Source of the DNA: an uncultured Oscillospiraceae bacterium
Lineage (GTDB): Bacteria; Bacillota; Clostridia; Oscillospirales; Acutalibacteraceae
Assembly: GCA_900546265.1 (NCBI GenBank)
Contig: URCA01000006.1
Coordinates: 62,001 to 126,000 of the forward strand
DNA length: 64,000 nucleotides
Direction of reading: 5' to 3'
The notes under the pieces are model-generated. The model worked only from the letters and a program-made list of their open reading frames with translations, was not told the origin of the DNA and searched no databases. The stretch's first letter is position 1; each line of letters opens with the position of its first letter. This document shows, in pieces, positions 8,926 to 16,618 of the stretch. The position numbers and the translations under genes are program-made.

Positions 8926-9175
8926 CGATACCCTCCCCATTCACCCGGTCACAGGCCGACTGACAGGGGCAATCGTCACAGTTCCCGTCACAGTCGTCCA
9001 CCATAAACGGGCAGTCTTCGCACTCCCCGTCGCACACGAAGCTTTCCATCCCCGTCGCGTTGCGGATGACGAGGGCGCCCTCCCCCGCCTCCAGTTCCAG
9101 CACCGCAGACAGGTCGAGCCCGCTTTCCTCCAGCACCTCTACCGGAATGGCGATATTCATCATCTTTGCTTTCAT
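8918..9175 (-). CDS. AbrB-like protein with cysteine-rich tail
   Basis: An 85-residue protein. ATG 9175 is preceded by GGAAAGGAAG and overlaps the dam stop (ATGA). The N-terminal part (MNIAIPVEVLEESGL) is AbrB-like and the middle LELEAGEGALVI fits that fold. The last 40 residues hold nine cysteines, mostly as C-x2-C or C-x3-C steps (CDGECEDC, CDGNCDDCPC), which suggests a metal or Fe-S binding tail. That role is inferred from spacing only. Confidence 0.75.
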   Translation of the reverse strand: MKAKMMNIAIPVEVLEESGLDLSAVLELEAGEGALVIRNATGMESFVCDGECEDCPFMVDDCDGNCDDCPCQSACDRVNGEGIDE

Positions 9176-10029
9176 AAAAACTTCCTTTCCGACAGGACTG
9201 TCATTTCTCCCGCCAGTCCAAACAGGGTGTCCTGCCATTGCTGGCGGTATTTCTCGGTGGTGTCGTAGTTGGATATCAGCAGTTCCCGGAACTCCGCACC
9301 CGGCTCAAACCGGTGCGCCATGCTGTGCGGCCGCATCAACTCTTCCAGCCAAATCCCCGGCCGTTTGTAGAGTGCTACGATCTCGTCGCAGTAGTTGTAG
9401 GACAGCAGGAACCGCCCCTGTATCCCCAGCAGGCAATCCGCCAGCCGCTGATGATCTTCCCTGCCAAACACCACATTCTCATAATAATCCTCGGTGCTCC
9501 AGTACGGCGGGTCGCAGTAGAACAGGCTGTTCTCCCGGTCGTACTGGCCGATCACCTTCTCGAAATCCCGGTTGTCGATGACCACACGCTGGAGCCGTTC
9601 CGCCGCCTGCCGGATGACCGGGAAGGTCGCCCACATTCCTGTCGGCTGCCCGCCGAAGCTGTCCAGTGTGGAGGCATAACTCTGGCGGATCAGCTGGTAG
9701 TATCCGGCGGCGCGCTGTATGTCCGTCAGCTCCGCCTTGCTTTTCAGCAGTTTCCGGATATGCTCAAAATCCTCCCGGGCGTTGAGCGTGTACTCCAGCC
9801 TCTGTATCAGCTTCTCCGGCTTGTCCCGGATACACCGGTACAGGTTCACCAGGTCGGCATTGAAGTCGTTGAACACCTCAAAGGGCGACGGCTCCTTGTG
9901 GAACAGCACCCAGCCGCCCCCACCGAACACCTCGATATACCGCTCCACCCTCACCGGAAACCGCGCCAGAATGCGATCGCGTAATATCTTCTTGCTCCCT
10001 ATCCATGTGATGGGACTGTTGATGGATAT
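9172..10029 (-). CDS. dam: D12-class DNA adenine methyltransferase, start codon not normal
   Basis: Transfers methyl from S-adenosylmethionine to adenine N6. The SAM motif (EVFGGGGW) and the catalytic CDPPYW are both present. The conserved N-terminal block SPITWIGSKK is encoded in frame upstream (10017-9988), but between the in-frame TGA near 10054 and the first GTG at 9954 there is no ATG, GTG or TTG. The position where homologs have Met before xINSP is ATA (10029-10027). Starting at GTG 9954 would delete this block. A TTG-started ORF in another frame (from 10063, GRLISAESEVDIH) could be its former N-terminus after a small deletion. Expression is doubtful; the stop overlaps the next gene by 4 nt. 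Confidence 0.7.
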   Translation of the reverse strand: MSINSPITWIGSKKILRDRILARFPVRVERYIEVFGGGGWVLFHKEPSPFEVFNDFNADLVNLYRCIRDKPEKLIQRLEYTLNAREDFEHIRKLLKSKAELTDIQRAAGYYQLIRQSYASTLDSFGGQPTGMWATFPVIRQAAERLQRVVIDNRDFEKVIGQYDRENSLFYCDPPYWSTEDYYENVVFGREDHQRLADCLLGIQGRFLLSYNYCDEIVALYKRPGIWLEELMRPHSMAHRFEPGAEFRELLISNYDTTEKYRQQWQDTLFGLAGEMTVLSERKFL

Positions 10030-10065
10030 CCACCTCGCTCTCCGCCGAGATCAGCCGTCCCAAAC

Positions 10066-10105
10066 GAAAAACCGATATCTCCCGTTTGGTACGGTTGATA
10101 TCGGT
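10066..10105 (-). terminator. Hairpin with T tract between the Api92-like gene and dam
   Basis: ACCGATATC (10071-10079) pairs perfectly with GATATCGGT (10097-10105) and, read on the minus strand, the stem ends in TTTTT. It would end transcription of the upstream pair of genes or attenuate entry into dam. Confidence 0.6.
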
Positions 10106-10122
10106 CTTGTTGTTTGTTCTCT

Positions 10123-10863
10123 CTAGCCTATGGTGATGTCCTGTTCCTCCTCTTCCCGGTATTCATAGCCATCCCCATTCTCCGTCAGGAAGAGCCCGTA
10201 CTCCGACAGATCGCTTCTCTGGATATCCGCTGCCAGTTCATACGCCTCTTTACTTTCGTTCAGGGGGATATACTCCTCCATTTGCCCGCCCGGCTTGTAT
10301 TCACGCTCGCCGCAGTTTCGCTCGATGTCCTCGTCCGCCCATCGATGCGTGAACCCAATCTCCGGATATCGCTCCGCCAGTTTTTCCAGGACGGGATGCG
10401 GCGGCGCCCATGCCGTGTAAAAACGGACAGTACCAGCCTCCGGCTCTCCGAGGTACTCAAACCCATACGCGTTCCACTTGGTAGCCCAGTGCTCGTTCGA
10501 CCAGCTGTACCATGTGGCATGGCCGTATTCCTGCAGATTGTGGTACGCTTGCTCGCCCAGACGGAATGCCTCGTCTTCGCGCAGCTTATGATATTGTTCC
10601 GACAACTGACGGTTCCCGGAAGTCGAACCGCCGGCCTCGACCTCCGCAAGGAACTGCTTGACAAAGCTTGTATAGAGCTTGAGGCCCTGCTCCGTCCGGC
10701 TTCCGCACTCGATATTCAGGCTGGGCGGCATGAGGATCACCTTATCGAAGTCGATACTGCCGGGGCCGATATCCTCCATCTGGATGGCCTCCAGAATTTC
10801 GCGGATTCTCTGTTCATCCCCGTGAAAAATGACCACATTGGTCACGTTGTTTGGCATGGTCAT
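10123..10863 (-). CDS. Api92-like ferredoxin-fold accessory protein
   Basis: A 246-residue soluble protein. The N-terminus (NNVTNVVIFHGDEQRIREIL) and the central block around WSNEHWATKWNAY, followed by RFYTAWAPPHPVLEKLAERYP, match the Api92-like ferredoxin-fold family common on mobile elements, where it is of unknown function, possibly anti-defence. The C-terminus is strongly acidic. GGAAAGGAAGG precedes two ATGs (10863 and 10857); the second has the better spacing. It is 15 nt downstream of the next gene and probably in its operon. Confidence 0.75.
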   Translation of the reverse strand: MTMPNNVTNVVIFHGDEQRIREILEAIQMEDIGPGSIDFDKVILMPPSLNIECGSRTEQGLKLYTSFVKQFLAEVEAGGSTSGNRQLSEQYHKLREDEAFRLGEQAYHNLQEYGHATWYSWSNEHWATKWNAYGFEYLGEPEAGTVRFYTAWAPPHPVLEKLAERYPEIGFTHRWADEDIERNCGEREYKPGGQMEEYIPLNESKEAYELAADIQRSDLSEYGLFLTENGDGYEYREEEEQDITIG

Positions 10864-10878
10864 TGCCTTCCTTTCCCG

Positions 10879-11301
10879 TTACTGGTTCATCCGGGCCAGT
10901 TCCATGGCACGACAAATGAGGCGGAACATCCTGCCGGACGCCAGCTTCCTGTCCACCAGTTCCGCTGCGCCGATATATCGGGTGCCCTCGTAGATATCCT
11001 GGGCGGCACGGTACAGAACGTACGCCTCGGTGCTGATATCTTTCGGACGGATGGCGGCAAAATCGATACCCGTTTTGCTCACCGCCGGCCGGGCTGCCGC
11101 CCACAGCCGGCTGTCCGCCGTCAGCAGATACAAGGCGGCCCGCAGCTTCGGAGAGCCTCCTCCCAGCTTCTTCTCCTCCCTCTCGAAGCACTCCCGATGG
11201 CCTCTTCCGCGGTAGAACTGAGCTTCCGCTTTTCTCCTTCTCGGCGGCAGCTGCATCATCCGCTCGTACGCTTGATCCCGTTCGCTTTCCATGAACTGCA
11301 T
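10879..11301 (-). CDS. Hypothetical ICE protein, first gene of the cluster
   Basis: About 140 residues starting at ATG 11301 behind GGAAAGGAG with an 8-nt gap; the longer upstream reading frame is rejected because it runs through a terminator hairpin. The protein is basic and helical at the N-terminus (MMQLPPRRRKAEAQFY), with an Ala-rich middle and AYVLYRAAQDIYEGTRY near the C-terminus. I do not recognise a family with confidence. It is the promoter-proximal gene of the element's cargo cluster. Confidence 0.65.
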   Translation of the reverse strand: MQFMESERDQAYERMMQLPPRRRKAEAQFYRGRGHRECFEREEKKLGGGSPKLRAALYLLTADSRLWAAARPAVSKTGIDFAAIRPKDISTEAYVLYRAAQDIYEGTRYIGAAELVDRKLASGRMFRLICRAMELARMNQ

Positions 11302-11327
11302 GTGGCTTTCTCCTTTCCCTTGGCATG

Positions 11328-11363
11328 AAAAAAGCCCGCAGCTTTCGTTCAAAAACTGCGGGC
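11328..11363 (-). terminator. Hairpin with T tract upstream of the ICE cluster
   Basis: GCCCGCAG pairs with CTGCGGGC around a 14-nt loop and is followed by TTTTTT on the minus strand, 26 nt before the first gene's ATG. It can be a boundary terminator against read-through from tRNA-Ser or an attenuator for the ICE operon. Confidence 0.75.
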
Positions 11364-11434
11364 AGCTATTATTTTTGCCCTTGTATCCGTTTTCACGGTC
11401 ACATGGGCTATGTATTCCATTTTCTGTAAAACGC

Positions 11435-11458
11435 GGGAGTTCGAGTCTCTCCACATCG
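11435..11458 (+). other. tRNA T-arm-like fragment, candidate attR
   Basis: GGGAG TTCGAGT CTCTC forms a perfect tRNA T-arm (five pairs, one G-U, seven-base loop) on the plus strand, followed by CACATCG that could be an acceptor 3' strand. No other tRNA parts are present. An isolated tRNA 3' end next to the last ICE gene is what integration into a tRNA gene leaves at the far end of an element. Confidence 0.45.
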
Positions 11459-11517
11459 GGAAAAGGGGCCAAATGCATCCATGGAACGGTACGTCGAAAT
11501 TTCGGCCTATAGATGCG

Positions 11518-11546
11518 AAAAAACCCTGATATAATCAGGGTTTTTT
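11518..11546 (-). terminator. Terminator of tRNA-Ser(GCU)
   Basis: AAAAAACCCTGAT, a 3-nt loop, then ATCAGGGTTTTTT: a symmetrical hairpin about 30 nt after the tRNA 3' end. It works in both directions and so also insulates the element. Confidence 0.85.
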
Positions 11547-11575
11547 GCTCCTGCATCTAAAGTGTCAGGATTATA

Positions 11576-11666
11576 TGGCGGAGAAGGAGGGACTCGAACC
11601 CTCGCGCCGGTTACCCGACCTACGCCCTTAGCAGGGGCGCCTCGTCACCAACTTGAGTACTTCTCC
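11576..11666 (-). tRNA. tRNA-Ser(GCU)
   Basis: A 91-nt gene including an encoded CCA. The acceptor stem GGAGAAG/CTTCTCC, anticodon loop CTGCTAA (anticodon GCU), a long class II variable arm (GTCGGGTAACCGGC region) and the T loop TTCGAGT are all present. Confidence 0.95.
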
Positions 11667-11717
11667 ATATGGTCACCGGTTGCGGTGAGCAACCGGATAT
11701 CCTATTCGGTTAACGGC

Positions 11718-12602
11718 TCATACCAGCCGGCGGATGAGCTCCTCCGTGCTGCCTTCCAGCAAATCAATCGGCGGAATCTCAATCATGGTATAGCACCCGG
11801 GCGCCTGCTTTTTCACCGCGCGGGCGGCAGCCACCAAAATCTGTCCAGTCAGGGCGGGGTTATTAATCTCCATCGTGAAGCCCATGCGCTGGCTGTGCGT
11901 GTTGCCAGAAACGCCCTTGCGCACCAGGTCGACGCCGTGACCCATGTCTTTAAGCGCGTCGACATCCGGCACCTGGATGACATGGGTTTCATCGTGTTTG
12001 AAATAGTCATCATTCTTGATAGCCGCGGCCACATCCGCGAAAGCATGGCCCTCCGCTAGTTCCACATACACCATGCGGCGATGGATACCGGTTCCCAGCG
12101 GAATGGTCATGGATAACGCGTTTTTCACGCCGGGAATCGCCTTGACCGCCACCGTATGCCCCATACTCATGCCAGGGCCGAAGTTGGTATAGGTAATCCC
12201 CTTGGGCGCCATAGCCTCCAGCAGGGCCCGCACCATCGAGTCGGTGCCAGGATCCCATCCGGCGGACATAACGGCCGCCGCGCTGTGGGCTTTCGCCACC
12301 GCGTCCAGCCTCTGCCGAACTTCATAAATCGATGAATGGATGTCGTAGCTGTCCACCGTGCAGATCCCTTTTTCCAGCAGGGATGCCGCTAAATCCGGAA
12401 CCGCGCGGCTGGGGGAGCAAAGGATGGCCACATCCGGCTTCGGCAACGCCTCAATATCCCGTACCACCGGAATATCGCCGAGAGCGCCTGCAGCGAGACT
12501 ACGGCTGACCACGCCGGCCGCTTCAAAATCAGCGCTTGCAAGCAAGGTTTCCAGAACGGCGTGCCCAATATTTCCGAATCCCACGATGACCGCACGCAGC
12601 AT
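11718..12602 (-). CDS. ddh: meso-Diaminopimelate dehydrogenase
   Basis: NADPH-dependent reductive amination of tetrahydrodipicolinate to meso-diaminopimelate, the one-step branch of lysine and peptidoglycan precursor synthesis in the cytoplasm. The 294 residues show the Rossmann motif VGFGNIGHAV near residue 7, CTVDSYDIHSSI, SAGWDPGTDS and FGPGMSMGHT, all characteristic of Ddh. Length is close to the family norm (about 300-330). It stands alone between two tRNA-Ser genes, with no other lysine genes nearby. Confidence 0.95.
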   Translation of the reverse strand: MLRAVIVGFGNIGHAVLETLLASADFEAAGVVSRSLAAGALGDIPVVRDIEALPKPDVAILCSPSRAVPDLAASLLEKGICTVDSYDIHSSIYEVRQRLDAVAKAHSAAAVMSAGWDPGTDSMVRALLEAMAPKGITYTNFGPGMSMGHTVAVKAIPGVKNALSMTIPLGTGIHRRMVYVELAEGHAFADVAAAIKNDDYFKHDETHVIQVPDVDALKDMGHGVDLVRKGVSGNTHSQRMGFTMEINNPALTGQILVAAARAVKKQAPGCYTMIEIPPIDLLEGSTEELIRRLV

Positions 12603-12657
12603 AAATCCGCTCCATCCTTCTATTCACGTAGCCTGTCTCTTGGCATCAGAAACATGT

Positions 12658-12744
12658 TGGCGGAGAGGAAGGGATTCGAACCCTTGGCTCTTTCGAGTCA
12701 CTGGTTTTCAAGACCAGCTCCATAAACCGCTCGGACACCTCTCC
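12658..12744 (-). tRNA. tRNA-Ser(UGA)
   Basis: An 87-nt gene including CCA. The acceptor stem is GGAGAGG/CCTCTCC, the anticodon loop CTTGAAA gives UGA, the variable arm is long (GACTCGAAAGAGCC) and the T loop is TTCGAAT. Confidence 0.95.
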
Positions 12745-12815
12745 GTGTCAAGTGACGGACAATATGATAGCATCTTTCCTCGGGGTTGTCAATACTTGCC
12801 GCTTCGTTTTTTCAC

Positions 12816-13436
12816 TTACCCGCTCTTTTTCGGTGTGCCGTTATCAGGCGTCCGCGCCGCCTGTTCCCCAGCGTCCCGGCGCCTGAGCAACCCCACCTGC
12901 AGGGCCAGCCCGGCCGCCGCCATCAGCAGGACGCTGAAGAAGAGAAAAACCGCCGTCTCCCCCGCCGCCAAAGGCGTCGCCGGATCGTATACAAACCAAT
13001 AGCGCTTCGTAAAGACGCCGAACAGGGACATCACCAGCAGCAGCGAACCGCTGAGCGCCAGCCCGGTCAGCGCCGCCGGGCGAGGCCGCAGCCAGGACAC
13101 ACCGGCGCCGACGCCCGCCGCCAACAGCGCCCACGGCCACGCCGTGCTGTCAAAGCTGCGCAGTATCAGCAGCCCGCAGGCAAACCCCGTGACCGCCAGA
13201 CTGACGGCGGAGCCTATCCGCTCGAAGCGGAAAAAGACAACGGCCAGCCCGAGTCCCAGCAGCGCGCCGCACACAACCATGAACACCGGGCTTTGCAGCT
13301 GCATTCCCAGCAGGGAACCGACCGAAACGCCCAGCAGCATCCCATTACAGGCGCACCATAGCCGATGCGCCGCATAGCCGCACAGGCAAAACACCAACCC
13401 CAGCAAAATCCCCACAATGGCTATGGCAGTATCCAT
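12816..13436 (-). CDS. DUF4203-like multi-spanning membrane protein
   Basis: A 206-residue membrane protein with about six or seven helices. The first is at residues 4-24; GMLLGVSVGSLLG and SAVSLAVTGFACGLLIL follow. Gly-rich short helices and overall topology resemble the TMEM198/DUF4203 family, of unknown function. The C-terminus is a short cytoplasmic basic tail. AGGAGGAAAGGT precedes the ATG. It is followed downstream by tRNA-Ser(UGA), with no obvious partner. Confidence 0.7.
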   Translation of the reverse strand: MDTAIAIVGILLGLVFCLCGYAAHRLWCACNGMLLGVSVGSLLGMQLQSPVFMVVCGALLGLGLAVVFFRFERIGSAVSLAVTGFACGLLILRSFDSTAWPWALLAAGVGAGVSWLRPRPAALTGLALSGSLLLVMSLFGVFTKRYWFVYDPATPLAAGETAVFLFFSVLLMAAAGLALQVGLLRRRDAGEQAARTPDNGTPKKSG

Positions 13437-13488
13437 ACCTTTCCTCCTAATACAGATTTTAGGAATAGTATGTCCGCCTGCCGTATGT

Positions 13489-14601
13489 TTATGTAAGAGG
13501 CACGAGCCCCTCGCTGCGATAATAGCCCACTATCAGCTGCACCACCCGGTCATAGCTGAACACGCCTTCCTCCTCCCCCTGGGAGGTGAGGAAGCTGTTG
13601 TTGATCGAGCTGGAAATCTCCTGCGTCTTGCCCTCAAACTGCTTCCAGTAGGCGTTGCGCTGTCCCAAATCCCGCAGCATCCCCTTGGAACAGTGCTGCC
13701 GCACGGCCCCCCACATGTCGGTATCGTAATCGTACAGCGCGTTGGAGCAATAGATGTACGCCAGCATATAGCCGGAATAGCGGAAATCCGCCGAATCGCT
13801 GTGGGTGGCCGTCAGATAAGCGAAGAAATTGCAGTCGTCCTCCTTGGCAAAGCCGCGGGTGTGGGCCAGCTCATGGGCTGCCGTAGCCGGAATATCGCTG
13901 TCCGGCACGTCAATATTGACGTTCGCCTCCGCAAAAAACGGAAAATACATGCCGGTTATCCCCGTATACGACCACCAATGCGACAGCAGCACCGGCTTTG
14001 TCCGCCAGACGCCGCCCCACAGATAGGGATACGTATCATCCAGCTTGCGGTAGCCGTTGTCGGCCAGCCGCAGAATTTCCGCCTTGGACACCGACAGCTT
14101 GGTATACCCGTCCTCATCCTCCTCCAGCAGCTCCCGCTCCGCCGACGCCTTCTGCGCCAGATCGATGCACACGCGCTGGAGATACGCGGGAGACTGGATG
14201 CTGGTGTCCAGCCCCATCAGCTCCGAAACGGGCAGCCGGTAAAAATTCGCGCCGTGCATCACCATGTACAACAGCAGCACAGAGGACAGAACCCAGCCCA
14301 GCCCCTTTCCCGCGCGGGCCAGCACCCGCCCCTTCGCTTCCGTCCGGCGCAGCCGCCTTGCCAGCAGGATTCCCAGCGTGACGGCCAGCGGCAGCGCCAG
14401 CACCACCAAGCACTCGGTCAGGGAAAAGGGCAGAACGGCCACAAGCCCTCCCAGCGGCACCGAAACCGCGCGGAATATTCCCCGGGAAAAGACCTTCTCC
14501 GTCAGCTGCGGGACATGGGGCAGCCACACATACAGCAGCGCGGCTATGATGGCGGGAAGCAGGAACAGTCCGTGACGCAGCCCGCGCCCAATCCGTTTCA
14601 T
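13489..14601 (-). CDS. DUF3810 membrane-bound putative zinc metalloprotease
   Basis: A 370-residue protein. Three membrane helices occupy residues 10-115. The large extracytoplasmic domain carries an HExxH zinc motif as AAHELAH followed by TRGFAKEDDCNFFAYL, where the glutamate may be the third zinc ligand. This is the layout of the DUF3810 family. Substrate is unknown. The ATG is preceded by AAAAGGAGGGCTGCC. It is a single-gene unit, transcribed divergently from the phosphate transporter. Confidence 0.85.
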   Translation of the reverse strand: MKRIGRGLRHGLFLLPAIIAALLYVWLPHVPQLTEKVFSRGIFRAVSVPLGGLVAVLPFSLTECLVVLALPLAVTLGILLARRLRRTEAKGRVLARAGKGLGWVLSSVLLLYMVMHGANFYRLPVSELMGLDTSIQSPAYLQRVCIDLAQKASAERELLEEDEDGYTKLSVSKAEILRLADNGYRKLDDTYPYLWGGVWRTKPVLLSHWWSYTGITGMYFPFFAEANVNIDVPDSDIPATAAHELAHTRGFAKEDDCNFFAYLTATHSDSADFRYSGYMLAYIYCSNALYDYDTDMWGAVRQHCSKGMLRDLGQRNAYWKQFEGKTQEISSSINNSFLTSQGEEEGVFSYDRVVQLIVGYYRSEGLVPLT

Positions 14602-14716
14602 GCAGGCAGCCCTCCTTTTCGTTTAAAAAATTCGTTTCTTTCATTATATAGGCGAAACGGTCGTCTGCCAAGCCCCTGTTTTTTCTTTTAAATGCGAAGA
14701 AATGCGGAAAAAACTC

Positions 14717-14745
14717 TTTTCATTCGCGGCGGAAGCGTGTATACT
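14717..14745 (+). promoter_or_regulatory. Sigma-A-type promoter for the phosphate transporter
   Basis: TTTTCA at 14717, a 17-nt spacer, and TATACT at 14740, about 50 nt before the start codon of the PiT gene. Confidence 0.6.
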
Positions 14746-14793
14746 GAAAGACGGTTTGTGAAATCGTATGCGGACGGTAAAGGAGCAAAGGAC

Positions 14794-15849
14794 ATGACGT
14801 TGTCACTGCAGGACTTTTTATCCAGCCTGGTCTCGAACCCCATGTTGATTCTGACGGTGCTTCTCACCTTGGGCGTCATTTTTGTCAACGGCTGGACGGA
14901 TGCCCCCAATGCCATTGCCACCTGCGTTTCCACCCGTTCCATGGGCCCCCGCACCGCCATTTTAATGGCGGCGGGCTGCAACTTCCTCGGGGTGCTGGTC
15001 ATGACGCTGATCAACGCCTCCGTCGCGCAGACCATCTACAACATGGTGGACTTCCGTGGCAATTCCCACGAGGCCTCCGTCGCCCTGTGCGCCGCACTGT
15101 TCGCCATTGTGCTGTGGGCCGTGGCCGCTTGGTATTTCGGCATTCCCACCAGCGAAAGCCACGCCCTGATCGCCGGCCTGTCCGGCGCGGCCATCGCGCT
15201 GCACGGCGGTCTCGGCGGCATCAACGGCGCTGAATGGGTCAAGGTGCTGTACGGTCTCGCCCTGTCGACCTTCCTTGGCTTTGCCTTCGGCTGGGCGGCC
15301 GCTAAGCTGACCGCTCTTCTCTGCCGCGGCATGGACCGCCGGAAAACCACCCGCTTTTTCCGGGGGGCGCAGATTGGCGGCGCCGCCGCCATGGCGTTTA
15401 TGCACGGTGCCCAGGACGGTCAAAAATTCATGGGTGTGTTTATGCTGGGAGTCTTTCTGGCCAGCGGGAACGGCGATGCCGCACAATTCACGCTGCCCCT
15501 CTGGCTGATGATATTGTGCTCCCTGGTGATGGCCGTCGGTACCTCCGTGGGCGGCTACCGCATCATCAAGGCGGTGGGCATGGACATGGTCAAGCTGGAA
15601 AAATACCAGGGCTTCGCCGCCGATTTGGCCGCTTCCGCCTGCCTGCTCGTCTCCTTCTTTACCGGCGGCATTCCCGTGAGCACCACCCACACAAAAACCA
15701 CAGCGATCATGGGCGTGGGCGCCGCCAAACGGCTTTCCGCCGTCAAATGGAGCGTCGTCAAGGAGATGGTGCTCACCTGGGTGCTCACCTTCCCGGGCTG
15801 CGGGCTTATCGGCTTCCTCATGGCGTGGCTGTTCATGCGGCTGTTTTAA
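14794..15849 (+). CDS. pit: PiT-family inorganic phosphate transporter
   Basis: Low-affinity phosphate permease coupled to H+ or Na+. The start is ATG 14794 (AAAGGAG upstream), giving 351 residues. PiT signatures are duplicated: NGWTDAPNAIATCVSTRSM near the N-terminus and TGGIPVSTTHTKTTAIMGVG near the C-terminus, plus GIPTSESHALIAGLSGAA. About ten membrane helices are visible. The gene lies 44 nt upstream of a DUF47 accessory gene and both end at one terminator, the usual Pit/PhoU-like operon. Confidence 0.95.
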   Translation: MTLSLQDFLSSLVSNPMLILTVLLTLGVIFVNGWTDAPNAIATCVSTRSMGPRTAILMAAGCNFLGVLVMTLINASVAQTIYNMVDFRGNSHEASVALCAALFAIVLWAVAAWYFGIPTSESHALIAGLSGAAIALHGGLGGINGAEWVKVLYGLALSTFLGFAFGWAAAKLTALLCRGMDRRKTTRFFRGAQIGGAAAMAFMHGAQDGQKFMGVFMLGVFLASGNGDAAQFTLPLWLMILCSLVMAVGTSVGGYRIIKAVGMDMVKLEKYQGFAADLAASACLLVSFFTGGIPVSTTHTKTTAIMGVGAAKRLSAVKWSVVKEMVLTWVLTFPGCGLIGFLMAWLFMRLF

Positions 15850-15893
15850 TAGAAAGCGCAAGCGTTTAACCAATCAGAAAGGCGGATTTCAAA

Positions 15894-16532
15894 ATGGGTA
15901 AGAAAGAAAAAAAGGCCAAGAAAGAATGCGACTATTTTGAAATGATGGTACGAGGCGTCAAGTTTTCCTGCAAAGCGGCGGAGCTGCTGAAAACCAATCT
16001 GGAAAACTTCGATCCCAACACCTTGCAGGCCCGCATGGAGGAGATGCACGTCATCGAGCATAACGCCGACATCTCCAAGCACGACACCATGTCTGAGCTG
16101 ATGCGGGCGTTCATCACCCCCATTGAGCGGGAGGACATCATCCTGCTGATCCAGGAAATCGACGACGTTACCGACGCCATCGAGGACGTGCTCATCCGCA
16201 CCTACATGTTCAACGTGGCGGCCATCCGGGAGGAAGCGCTGGAATTCGCCGACGTCATCGTCCGCTGCTGCGAGGTGCTCAAGGACACGCTCAAGGAATT
16301 CCGCCACTTCCGCAAATCCGATTCTATTTACGAAAACATCGTGGAAATCAACCGGCTTGAGGAGGAAGGCGACGCACTGTATACCCGCGCGGTGCGCAAG
16401 CTGTATTTGTCCTCGACCGATCCCATCGAGCTGAGCGTTTGGCGGGAAATTTTCGACCGCATGGAAAAATGCTGCGACGCCTGTGAGCACGTGGCCAACG
16501 ACGTGGAAAGCGTCATGTTGAAAAACTCCTGA
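15894..16532 (+). CDS. DUF47/PhoU-like phosphate transport accessory protein
   Basis: A 212-residue soluble all-helical protein. It begins with a Lys-rich stretch (MGKKEKKAKK) and carries ITPIEREDIILLIQEIDDVTDAIED, the conserved DUF47 metal-binding segment. DUF47 proteins are encoded next to PiT transporters and are thought to modulate them, as PhoU does for Pst. AGAAAGGCGG precedes the start; a strong terminator follows. Confidence 0.92.
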   Translation: MGKKEKKAKKECDYFEMMVRGVKFSCKAAELLKTNLENFDPNTLQARMEEMHVIEHNADISKHDTMSELMRAFITPIEREDIILLIQEIDDVTDAIEDVLIRTYMFNVAAIREEALEFADVIVRCCEVLKDTLKEFRHFRKSDSIYENIVEINRLEEEGDALYTRAVRKLYLSSTDPIELSVWREIFDRMEKCCDACEHVANDVESVMLKNS

Positions 16533-16557
16533 AAACTGCCCTGTTCTTTCCGAACGC

Positions 16558-16600
16558 GCAAGCGCCCCCGCTGCAGACACTCCTGCGGCGGGGGCGCTTT
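16558..16600 (+). terminator. Terminator of pit-DUF47
   Basis: AGCGCCCCCGC (16561-16571) pairs with GCGGGGGCGCT (16588-16598), followed by T-rich sequence. It lies between convergent genes and may serve both. Confidence 0.9.
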
Positions 16601-16618
16601 CTGGTTTTGTGAGAAAAA

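Larger units (their letters stand above)
1..11460. mobile_element. Partial integrative conjugative element (right end)
   Basis: Thirteen or so consecutive minus-strand genes carry conjugation functions (VirB4, PrgI/VirB3-like, TrbL/VirB6-like, DUF3852-like), a surface adhesin, SpoVG/AbrB regulators and a Dam methylase, a gene content typical of ICEs in clostridia. The right limit is set by the last element gene (ends its 5' side at 11301) and a tRNA T-arm-like sequence at 11435-11458; chromosomal tRNA-Ser and ddh follow. The left part, with relaxase, coupling protein and integrase expected, lies outside the window. The exact boundary is inferred, not seen. Confidence 0.8.

Noticed and set aside
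10879..11556. A longer 225-codon form of the first ICE gene
   Set aside because: The extension reads through a terminator hairpin and the T-arm-like sequence; a good ribosome site supports the start at 11301.
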